A stretch of DNA of 64,000 bases from Dysidea avara (Eukaryota; Porifera; Demospongiae; Dictyoceratida; Dysideidae): positions 7,068,614-7,132,613 of the forward strand of contig NC_089273.1 of NCBI RefSeq assembly GCF_963678975.1, read 5' to 3'. This document shows, piece after piece, positions 45,998 through 55,762 of this stretch; within the stretch, counting starts at the first letter, position 1, and every line of letters starts with the position of its first letter. A program made the translations under genes and the position numbers. The notes under the pieces are model-generated. The model saw only the letters and a program-made list of their open reading frames with translations. It was not told the origin of the DNA and did no database searches.

Positions 45998-48305
45998 TCA
46001 AGCAGGTGGAGGTTTAGGTGGAGTCTGGCTGCAGAATGCATCACTAAAGATCAACCACTCACCACCGACTTTGCGCCATATCGTGGCATGACTACAGGAC
46101 AATATAAATGCATTGTCATTATAGTGTTTAGCATATACCTCACAATAAAAGAATATATTGACCCGGTCAGTTAGTCAGTCATGCATGTGGATATATACAC
46201 ATGCATGTGATGTAAGAATTGTGATAAAACCTGAAGAAACCAGCTTTGAAGACATTCATTGAGACATGATAAACTAGTTTTATACAATGTAGCTCTTGTT
46301 TGGTTGTAGTAGCTTGATTGTAGCTCTTGAGTATTTAGTGGTTTTGTTGTTTTGTAATTACTTTGTGGCTTCTCAAAACAAAGTTAATCTAGTCAAGATT
46401 GTTAGTCCATAGCGTTTACTTAAAGGTAAGTGGTTTGGTGTAATGTGAGGCTTACACTGCATGATTCAGTGTGCCTTGTAAAGTAGCCAGGAAATCCAGA
46501 GTGATAGTCAATAGTTTTCAAGTTACACTTTTAAACGCATTGCTTAAAGTAGTTAGGTGGCATTAGTTAATCAATCAGTAGAAATTCTGTCAAATATGAT
46601 TCGTAGCATGTCATTAGAGGCATTTTGAATCAGCCTAAATGCACTTCAGGGCTTTATTATACCTAACCAATGCTGTCAAGTCGTAAAAGCTTGGATTATT
46701 ACTTAGACTCTTTAGTGAGAAAATAGCAACCTTTCTTCATCTCTACTACGTACATGTACCATACTTAGTACCATGCATATGTAAACTTCATTATAGTGCA
46801 ATCTGGAATTATACATGTATGTCAGGTTATCATTACTACACAGAGAAGGCATTTAATACTGTCTATGGAGTGTTACATCATATTACAGTATGTACATACA
46901 GAGTGCTAGTGGATGCTCTTACTTGAGTTTATCAAAAACTTTTTTGCCTTCCAAGTAAGCAATAGAATTCCCATCAGTATAGTAACAGTCTGCTCCCAAG
47001 GGAACTATTGTTTCAATTGTCTCATCACCTTCCTTTACTCCTGCCTTAATGAACCCTTGTCCCACTTTCTTTACAGCTATGTCCATGTAAAATTATATTG
47101 GTAGACAATAATATTCCTGGAGCTGTGGTGTATAGTAGAGTGTAACATAGGCAATTAGTGACCATGCAACTACTGGTATATAGCATTTTAACTAGGAAAG
47201 TTTCTGGATTGAGATGGAAAGCAGGCTAGGTATTTTCAATTAGGGATACGACACAATCACTCAAATAGTTTCATTATTTATTTTAAATCAAGTATTCTAA
47301 GCTTTGGGAGCAGATTTGGTACTCTATGGACATGATTAACTTAGATTTTAAATGACAATAGATTTTAAATGTACATGATTGTATGGTCATTTTCTGACAA
47401 AATAATTAGGCTTGTAAGAGTTGTACCAGCACTTCAGAACAAATGTTGCAGTTTCTTTCCCTACAGAGTTATTGTATTGTGTCTGTGAATTAAAATTTTG
47501 AATATTCATTTTGCTAGCATTCAGAATAATATTACCGTATATGACCGTATTAAAGCCGGGCTCAAATACACGCAGGGGCTCAAATATACGCCGGGTACAG
47601 CTAGGGGACTTTCATAATAAACGCCGGGGCTCATTTAAACGCCGGGGTGCTAATGATATGCACTGAAAGGGGTTCTAAACTCGTGTCAGATGCTAACTAT
47701 ACAGTGATGTCTTGTCTTGTTCGACTATGTCTTCTCTTCTGGTGATGGCCATAGCGTATTTATCGTGGTCATTGTCATCTTTCCGCCCGACTTCCAATGT
47801 TTCACCCAGCAGAGGAGTCCAAATGGGTTTATGTACGTGATGGGCTATGGATTTCGTATTTCGTAGGTACTTGTACTGGCACCTGTCATTCTCAATGAGT
47901 GGCTAGTAAGAAATAAACGCCCGGGTCCAAATTAACGCCGGTCTCATTTAAACACCGGGTCAAAAATGATTTATAGGAAATAAACGCCCGGGCTTCTATA
48001 CAGTCATATACGGTATCTATTTTAGCACTGTTTTCAATCGTCTGCATTCATATCTTCCACTGTGATAAATGCTTGATTTATAATGTACTAAAAATTTAAT
48101 GTGAAACGAAATACTTGTACAGGATAACTAATAAATATATGACATTTTAACTATCACACCATACCTTCTCGTCCAATCATTATTGGACCCCCATGTGGCA
48201 CTATCCTACAATCTTCTGTGTACACTGAGGCAGCTTTATCAAACTCTTGTGCAAGGAATGCTTGTTGCAACTTCTTAGCTTGTGCCTTAATTGCATCTAT
48301 GTCTG
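45998..48305 (-). CDS. Gene B: SnoaL/DUF4440-like paralogue of gene A, exons 2-4
   Basis: Minus-strand exons 48305-48165, 47076-46923 and 46091-45998 (stop TGA). Each has exactly the same length as in gene A (141, 154 and 94 bp), with the same phases and GT-AG sites. The product has DIDAIKAQAKKLQQAFLAQE, CRIVPHGGPIMIGREG, VPLGADCYY, IWRKVGGEWLIFSDAF and the PPKPPPA tail: the full SnoaL-like core. It differs from gene A at 29 of 129 codons (about 78% identity), with only 5 silent changes and no indels or stops. No first exon is visible, because the duplication broke within intron 1 (outer end 59354). It either uses a new start further upstream, lacks a start, or is a recent pseudogene that still looks intact. 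Tail to tail with gene A, 17 kb apart. Confidence 0.7.
47534..48014. mobile_element. TIR element with ACCGTATATGAC ends, arm 2 only
   Basis: About 481 bp in intron 2 of gene B. The ends are ACCGTATATGACCGTATTAA (left) and, in reverse from the right, ACCGTATATGACTGTATAGA. Next to both ends lie repeated words such as AAACGCCGGGGCTCATTTAA and AATAAACGCCCGGG (four or more copies each side). It is absent from the corresponding place in arm 1 (about 24425), so it inserted after the duplication. Non-coding. Confidence 0.8.
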
Positions 48306-48385
48306 CTACATAATTAGTAAATAGCACATACATGAAATATTAATTTATGACCGTATGTAATCTAACGTGTCACTGTATGTCAATA

Positions 48386-48641
48386 TGTGACTGGGAATCT
48401 GAAAACAGAGTGTGTGGGCATGTGATTTTGCCTACTTTTTCAAACTTCCTTGTCTTTTATACCTGTCTGTCTGGTCCAGTATGCTATGGCAATGAAACTT
48501 TTAGCAGTTAGTACCCATTTAATTGGCTTTACAATGTAAGTTACAGAATACAAATATTCTGTTCGACTACTGAGATATGACCTGTAGAGTGACGGGGTGT
48601 ATTTTGTGTCCACATGCTCAGTTTTCACAGGCCCGGTCACA
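48386..48641. mobile_element. MITE, GTGACCGGGCCTGCGAAAA family (arm 2 copy)
   Basis: Left tip TGTGACTGGGAATCTGAAAA; right tip in reverse TGTGACCGGGCCTGTGAAAA. Counterpart of 23788-24020, just upstream of exon 2 of gene B. Confidence 0.75.
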
Positions 48642-50467
48642 TACGTATTATGCTTTGAAAATAGCCCATTACACTTTGAGCAGTAATCAAAAGCAAACTG
48701 TGTTATGTATAAATTGTGCTTTCAAAATCACAATTATGCTTGAGTATTGACTTTTTTATTAATGTATCAACATTTCAAACTGACCTTTGTATTACAGTAA
48801 GTGCCTGTATGCTTTATTAGAATGTCTCGATCTGACTTCTGTGAATTGTGCATATAACCAGCCAAGAAACAATACGTATATGAAAATGTTGAAAGTGTGT
48901 ATTTTGCTGCATGCGCATTATACATTAGCATCTTGAAAATTGTCCTTATAGCTACGAATACCCAGAAATTTGTATATTTCACAGTTATACTCTTTGTCAG
49001 GATATTTGCATTTGTTGCACGATTTGAAGATTTTTGTTCTTGGCCACCACACAGCTGCAAAGTATCCAGATTGATTTTTACTTCACATGTCATGCCAATT
49101 GCTAAAGAGTGTGTGAAGCAAGTTGCACAGTAGTGGTAATCCCTGTGTCAAGCATATATAGTCTAATCTTGCAGTAAGCGGCTTATTTCACGAGCCCATC
49201 CAATTTAACATCAGAAATGTGTGTTACTTTTTGCAAGCATACTGTATGTAGAGCCACGCTAATTTATCAGTGAGGTGAATTGAAGTTCATATGTGCACAT
49301 GCAGACATGCATAAATTTTCATGAGATAAAAATTTTCATGGTAGCTTCCAAATTGTGAAAACCATGAAATTTACGTACCACAAAAATTTATGGGTATACG
49401 GTATAATGATGGCATACTGCTTGATGCTTTTGTTGACCTACTATTCCTGAAATCATGCCAGCACAAACTTACATGCTATATATCCTGAACACATGCACAT
49501 AAATGAATGACCACACCTGTTAACATATATATGTGAACAGCTGAAGCCATATTACGTATTAACTTTTGTTTAAAACAAGTTTGAAACAAACTGGCTAAAA
49601 ATATGCATACAACACTTGCACTTTGCAATGCAATGAAACAAAGCTCAAATCAATAAAATTTATACACCATCAGAATCACATATTTATGGACCATATGGAT
49701 GTTCTATGTGCAAACTGTATGTGGGTGAAAAAATTACAATAATTAGAAATAATGTTCATTATTGTCACCAAATTCTTTGTTGAAATGGCATTTGTACACG
49801 TGGAGGAATCATACAGTACGATAATACTGTATGGTAGGGACGACGAAGATGTGGGCATGGTTTACAAAAATAAATCAAGCCAAAATCATCTTTGCAAACC
49901 CTTCATGGCCACTTGACAGTATTGGTCAGGTATAACCAAGCCCAAACATGCCTTCAGAACGACCAGAAGCATTTTCGATCAGGTGCTACGAAATTAAAAA
50001 AAATAAAAATTTTCGCAAATTTTCTCCTGCCTAACTGCCTCAATGCCTGATGCGTTCAGTCAAGCGTAGCAGAAAATTGGCTACAGCTATAGCCTTATTT
50101 CTTTGGCGGAAATGCTTTGAATTTCATGGAGATGAAACTTTTAGTATTTTAAATATCCTACAATGTATGCACTATTGCTTACTGATTTTCCTTTGATCCT
50201 TCTTTATCGTGGCCATTGCTCAGCAGTAGGGCTTCCATATCAATAGGGCTTCCATAATCATTGTGAATACACATGTTATCGCACCAAACTTTTAGAATAC
50301 ATTTGTAATTTGACGTTTGGCTTATACAGGATCTATCGTACATCGTTGACAAGATACACGCGTAAGACATCTTGTTTAGTATTCGTGTGTTTGTTGTTTA
50401 GCAGCTAGGTTTAACTGCTTGTGTTTCTAAACGCATTTCTTTGTGACTAACACATTCTTCGCTATTA

Positions 50468-50837
50468 GGCCACTCCAAATAAATTCTCTGTTTTCCGTCC
50501 ACTGCCCGCATCTGGTTACTGTCAGCTTTAAAACTTCCATTATTCCGTATTCTTCCATTATTTTCCGTTATTCTTGCATACTGACAGGCTCAGAAAAAGC
50601 CATATCGAAACGGTGTCAGCAGTGCTATCAAGTTGGCCCGCCACACTTCACGCTTGTGTTATTTTTGCAACTTAAAAGGAAGGATCAAGCTTAGCATGCT
50701 TTTAATGGTTGTGCCTGGAAAATAACGGCTTGAAAAGCTGCCAATTTGTATAATGAAATAATGGAAATGGACCGCCTGCCTGCATGCAAATATGCTTGAG
50801 TCCAGGACGGGAAACAGAGAATTTATTTGGAGTGGCC
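50468..50837. mobile_element. PIF/Harbinger-like MITE with TTA target duplication
   Basis: 370 bp. Inverted ends of about 33 bp begin GGCCACTCCAAATAAATTCT and continue CTGTTTTCCGTCC. TTA flanks both sides (50465-50467 and 50838-50840). The interior has no transposase. Confidence 0.85.
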
Positions 50838-51613
50838 TTACAGTATTAACACTTCTTTATGTATCCTTGAATGTGTTTACTATTGTCTACACAAGTCAGC
50901 AAAACCATATACATACATGATTGGAATAGTCAAATAACTATCTAAAGCTGTTAACACTATTAAGTGTAAAATGCATATACAAAACTTCTAATTCAATGCA
51001 TGAATAATAATGTATTAAGTACATAATCTCATAGAAACCCTGCATATTATGTTTTGTCACAATTCCTTGTCATTTGTCAGTCGCTCCAGCAACATCGTCT
51101 TTATGTGCAACAATTACTTGTTGTGTTCCACCATATTCCCACTACAATGATCAATGTGTACTGTATAGCTAACTTATGACAGGTACAAAGAAAGTATAGC
51201 TTATTTGGTAACATCATTGTTAACAAAGTTATAGCTAATGAATATGTAAAAGGTAGAGTAGGGCTTGTCATACAGTACGATAGTAACTGTATAGTAGGAA
51301 CCACAAAGGAGTAGGCGTGGCCCACAAAATAATATTACCCAAACATCAGCCTCAATTTTCCTTACAACGATGAGGGAGTATTAGTGAGGTAAAACTTAAA
51401 CCCAAACAAGCTTTCAGATCGACCCGAAATGCTTTCAACAATATCTTGATTAAAATGCTGTGTAACGGGTTGAACATAGCTGACAACGAAGTGTATATAG
51501 TAACTTCACTTTTCACATGATAATTGATATAGCTGGGGCATGCAGTGCCTTTTCAGATGTGGTATGCGTGGGGTCACCAGCTATAATACAATTATTTACA
51601 AAAAAAGTTAACA

Positions 51614-51927
51614 AACAAGTACACGAAAAAATTTGGAATTTTCAACTAGAGTAGGGACGACAGTACATTGATAAAAAGTACTGAAACAAGTACATAGGGG
51701 TAGTGAACAATACTAAAATACAGTTAAATAATAAGACGTGTTATATCTCTACTGTGCTTAAGATGCCATAATGGAAATGCACAGTAGGGATATAACACGT
51801 CTAATTACATGTATTTAACTGTATTTTAGTATTGTTCACTACCCCTATGCACTTGTTTCAGTACTTTTTATCAATGTACTGTCGTCCCTACTCTAGTTGA
51901 ATATTCCAAATTTTTTCGTATACTTGT
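51614..51927. mobile_element. Long palindrome (foldback MITE)
   Basis: About 314 bp. The left arm runs AACAAGTACACGAAAAAATT ... GTAGGGACGACAGTACATTG ... AATACTAAAATACAGTTAAA ... GACGTGTTATATC, mirrored on the right. A short centre near 51765-51780 reads AAGATGCCATAATGGAAATG. Arms of about 140 bp with few mismatches; it would form a very stable hairpin. The words GTAGGGACGAC at its shoulders match the start of the 49810 copy, so it may be part of the same family. Confidence 0.8.
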
Positions 51928-52112
51928 ACAATTATGAAAAGCACTACACCTTAAAAGGATTTGCCAATTTATACATGGTGAGCAGTCTGACCTAAGCCCT
52001 GTCTTCGTAGCTTGCTTCAATCATGAGTTATAATATAAGTGCCTATAATTGTGACCTAATTTTAGAAAACCGTCGATATCCGCACAATTTCAAAATGCAT
52101 TTTATTTTATTC

Positions 52113-52300
52113 TATTGTAATTGTAATTGTAATTGTAATTTTTAAGCAGGGAGTCCACTCAGTAAAACTGATTTTCAGTGGAGCCCTGAACAAACATACA
52201 ATAGACACATACTATAACTAATAATATACAAAAAAACAAACAAACATACATACACAACTAAGGATACATAGACAAAATTACACAGGAATTAAGATAATAA
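52113..52300 (-). repeat. LINE 3'-end fragment with (ATTACA)n tail, minus strand
   Basis: In reverse: CAGGGCTCCACTGAAAATCA, GAGTGGACTCCCTGCTTAAA, then about four ATTACA units at 52113-52140. It faces away from the LINE that starts at about 52310 and has a different tail, so it is a separate insertion. Confidence 0.55.
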
Positions 52301-52309
52301 TTATGAAAT

Positions 52310-53712
52310 GACGACAATTTGGTTTTCGCCACAAATGCTCTACTGTTTCTTTACTTTTGGAGGCAGTTAATGATTGGGCAACTTCTCTGGAACAGCGTAG
52401 TAGTACTCACTGCATTTTCTTAGACCTAGCAAAGGCTTTTGATTCTGTTTCCCATCCTCGTTTACTGTTGAAGTTGGAATCTCTTGGAATCTCTGGTGAT
52501 ATTTTGATTTGGTTAAAGGCATTTTTAACAAGTCGATGCCAGCGTGTTGTAGTTAATGGGAGGTTTTCCTCATGGCTTCCGGTTACCTCAGGGGTGCCCC
52601 AGGGTTCAGTCTTAGGCCCTGTTCTTTTTTTACTTTTCATTAATGACATTTCCTCTGTTATATCTCACAGCAAAGTCAAACTATTTGCTGATGATGTCAC
52701 GATCTACAAGGAAATCTCATCACCTGATGATGTTAAATTGTTGCAGTTTGATCTCTCAAGTATAGCTCAGTGGGCGAAAAAGTGGCTCTTGCGTCTCAAT
52801 CCAATTAAATGTGATAGCATAGTGATTTCCAACAAGCGTTCCCCAATTTTACCTTCATACCATCTAGATTCTTCTGTTATTCTACACCATCCTGTAATTC
52901 GATACCTAGGCATTATAGTTGACACAAAGCTGAACTGGAATGAACACTGTAAATATGTTTCAGCTAAAGCTACTAAAGCACTCAATTTTCTTCGCCACTG
53001 CCTGTTCAATGCTCCTTCATCCATTAAATCTACTGCTTACAAATGCATTGTCCGCCCCGTTATGGAATATTCCAGTCCAGTTTGGCATCCTCATACTGCT
53101 GAAAACATCAATGCTCTGGAATCTGTTCAGCGTAGAGCTGCCCGTTGGGCTTCCAATAGTAGGTGGATTCCTTCATCTCACTGTTGGAGTAAGTCTTCTG
53201 ACGAATGCATCCAAGCATTAAAGTGGCCTACCATTCAACAGCGTCACAACTACTTTACTATTTGTTGTATTCATGATAGTCTCTACCACAGGAATTCCTT
53301 ACCATTTAGTGAACATTTTCAGTTGTCCCAAGCTCCCACAAGGTGTCACCCTCTATCTCTCCAGCCTGTGACATCGTCTATCAATTCGTTTCGTTACTCT
53401 TTCTTTGTGAACAGCCCATTTCTGTGGAATACCATACCCCATACCATCCTGCGAATTAAACAGCCACCCTTGTTCCGTTTAGCCCTCCGTCGTTTTCTTT
53501 TTTGAATCTTCTGTTGTATACTTAATGTTCTTGTTTTGTTAGTATTTATTTTTGTTCTTGTAGTAGTTTTGTTTTACAGGTGTATTTGCTTATGTCATTG
53601 TTTTTGTAATTTCTGGTGTGTATGTGCTTTTTGTGGGAAGTACGCCTACAGGCTTGTCCTTTTGTACAACCCGGTCTTTTGACAAAATTGATAATAACAT
53701 AACATAACATGA
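52310..53712 (+). mobile_element. 5'-truncated LINE (CR1/Jockey-like)
   Basis: It begins in the middle of the reverse transcriptase (QFGFRHKCSTVSLLLEAVND) and ends with a tandem tail (AACAT)n at about 53692-53712. It lies inside the 52051-54365 element and is absent from arm 1. 5' truncation is usual for target-primed insertion. Confidence 0.85.
52315..53505 (+). pseudogene. Reverse transcriptase of the truncated LINE (open, 5'-truncated)
   Basis: An open frame to TGA 53503-53505 with the conserved boxes in order: CIFLDLAKAFDSVSH (first catalytic Asp), VTSGVPQGSVLGPVLFLLFI, KLFADDVTIY (the FADD box), KWLLRLNPIKCDSI, VIRYLGIIVDTKLNW, and the C-terminal region YKCIVRPVMEYSSPVWHPHT. The active-site residues are intact and no stops were found, so the copy is young. 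The endonuclease and the start of RT are missing, so it cannot be autonomous. The first ATG (52357) is internal and not a true start. Confidence 0.85.
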
Positions 53713-55762
53713 CAAAGTGGCAGCCCCAGTAACAGTGGACTTAAGGTTGTTCCATAAAACAGTTTCTTTGTTTTCTACAGGGACAGAGGAATGGACTAGC
53801 CAAGTTTCAGCTTCCTAAGTTAAGCAGCGTTGGAAATACAGCACTAGACAGCCAGACGAGCAAATAATTTGATATAATACAGAAGCTATAGAGGAAAGAA
53901 TCTACAGGCACTTACATAAACCATCATAACTTATCGATATAACAACGTATGGAATTGAATCTTGGCTCATTGTGTTCGCCATGAATTTGTGCATCCATCA
54001 AGGTACAGTGGTTTCCCCAGGCATGCTTCTTTGTTCGAGAAGGAAGGCAAATTCACTGAAAAATGATCGTTGGTAAATTCTTTCGTCACCGTAATGTAAA
54101 CAAACGTCTGTAACTTTGGAATCTTTTCGTGTATGGAGATGAAACAAAGATTTTTGTACCCCCGATGGACAGGCGAACATGATGATGCCCAGGATTTATC
54201 CATTGACAGCTTAATTCGCCCACCAGCGAGGCGATAAAAACTTGCATATTTTTTTCTGGAGCTTGCGTTTTTTGCCCATAGTTTTTAAATGCGTTTTATT
54301 ACAAAAGTACTGTTGTGCGTATATCGACGGTTTTGTTTTGTTATGGTTTTCCAAAATTCGGTCACAATTTATTTACACTATATTGTCGCTGTACAAATTA
54401 AAATTGTTATTGTTCCAACTATCTAGTGCTTAGATTATGTATTGTTTATTCACACTTGAAATGGCTTCCATACAGTTGCAATGTCCCTTTAATTAAGGCA
54501 TTACTCAGGGAAACAAGATTAAACTCATACACCATCTTATTATTATTTTCCTGCTCATGGAGAGTTCAACTAAATTAATTTTGTTTTGTTTTAGTAGCTC
54601 CAACGGTGTACATTAATGATGCAGCAGACGTGAACAAACTTATTGTTGTCCAAAAATGCCACATGCATGTATGAGTGACTACAGGTAGGCATTCCAGCCC
54701 AATTTTTAAAGTTTAGAAAAATGGACTTATATGCTCAATAGATAGAGTATTGATTGCCGATCTCAGAAATATATAGTTTGTTGGGTTGGAATTAGCTACT
54801 TTGGCATGCACAGCGCTTAAAAACTGAAAAAAGGTACATTTTTTTCTCGAGCGCTCCCATACATTTTAAAGGGGAAAATGGCACAATTGAATTAAGAAGC
54901 CATCTAGTAACCTGGACTGTCTTGAAACTGCAGTTGCTTCTAGCTGCAAATTTGTACATGTAATGATAGTAACTTGAGGCCTTATCGGATCTCAACAATC
55001 TTTGTATGGTTTGTGGTGAGCAAATAAGTTTCACCTATTGCACACTTTTCAATACAATGGTGTATACCCATAGGAAGGGGCTATCTCAAGTTAGTAAAAA
55101 CATCAAGTTAACAACTTATAAAGGTAAACAACTAAAGTGGAGGTGTCACAGTGATGCAACAATACCTAAGGTGGAATTATAGTTTCAATTAGGGCATTGT
55201 TATGCCGACTTTGAAGTGGTTTATACTTTTGAGCTGATGACACAGCCATCAGAAAATTGCTATGGAGCTGAAAATCGCTAACCCGAGCGAAGTTACTATG
55301 CCCTTTAAAGTAAGCACTAGTGACTACCTTCCATCCGACAGTACGTTTTTAAAAGTTTTAAAGTATTCTACATACATTACAAGGCTTGGAAACATTACAA
55401 AACAACACAAAACATACTTATATGTAATGCAAATGATAAAACTAAGATTTTCATGATGATCAGCGTGTGGACAAACCCCACAGCGATTTTCATCCTCATT
55501 GGAGCTTGGATGACGGAGCAATCCTAAGCTAAACGTGAGTTGTTATTTTGTGCCTGGGTTCTATTGGGGAATATACGGAGGTTATTTTTATTAAAAATCT
55601 TGGATACTGGATTGCCTACTACAGGGATAAAAGTATAATAATTATCTTGATTTTCCAATATATGGCAAATATTTTAATTCAAATTTCAACTCTGTAGACC
55701 AATGGACATTAGCTGCAATTTTAAGTGCCTATATGTAGTTTGTATTCAGCATAGTCACTGTA

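Larger units (their letters stand above)
49809..51935. mobile_element. Composite insertion in arm 2
   Basis: Absent at about 22605-22620 of arm 1. It holds two direct copies of one sequence (49810-50150 and 51268-51500). Each opens with a small hairpin (CATACAGTA..TACTGTATG), then GTAGG(G/A)AC(G/C)AC, then matches such as CCAAGCCCAAACATGCCTTC against AAACTTAAACCCAAACAAGC. A Harbinger-like MITE (50468-50837) and a 300-bp palindrome (51614-51927) lie within. No transposase is seen, so it is probably several nested non-autonomous elements. Confidence 0.65.
52051..54365. mobile_element. TIR element with AATT target duplication, hosting a LINE
   Basis: Inverted tips GTGACCTAATTTTAGAAAAC with CGTCGATAT (left), and in reverse from the right GTGACCGAATTTTGGAAAAC ... 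CGTCGATAT. AATT stands on both sides (52047-52050 and 54366-54369), and arm 1 shows the empty target CCTATAATTTATTT (reverse of about 22480-22495). Tips of the same kind occur at about 44521 and 45072. The element's own sequence is roughly 52051-52110 and 53713-54365; the rest is LINE. Confidence 0.8.
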
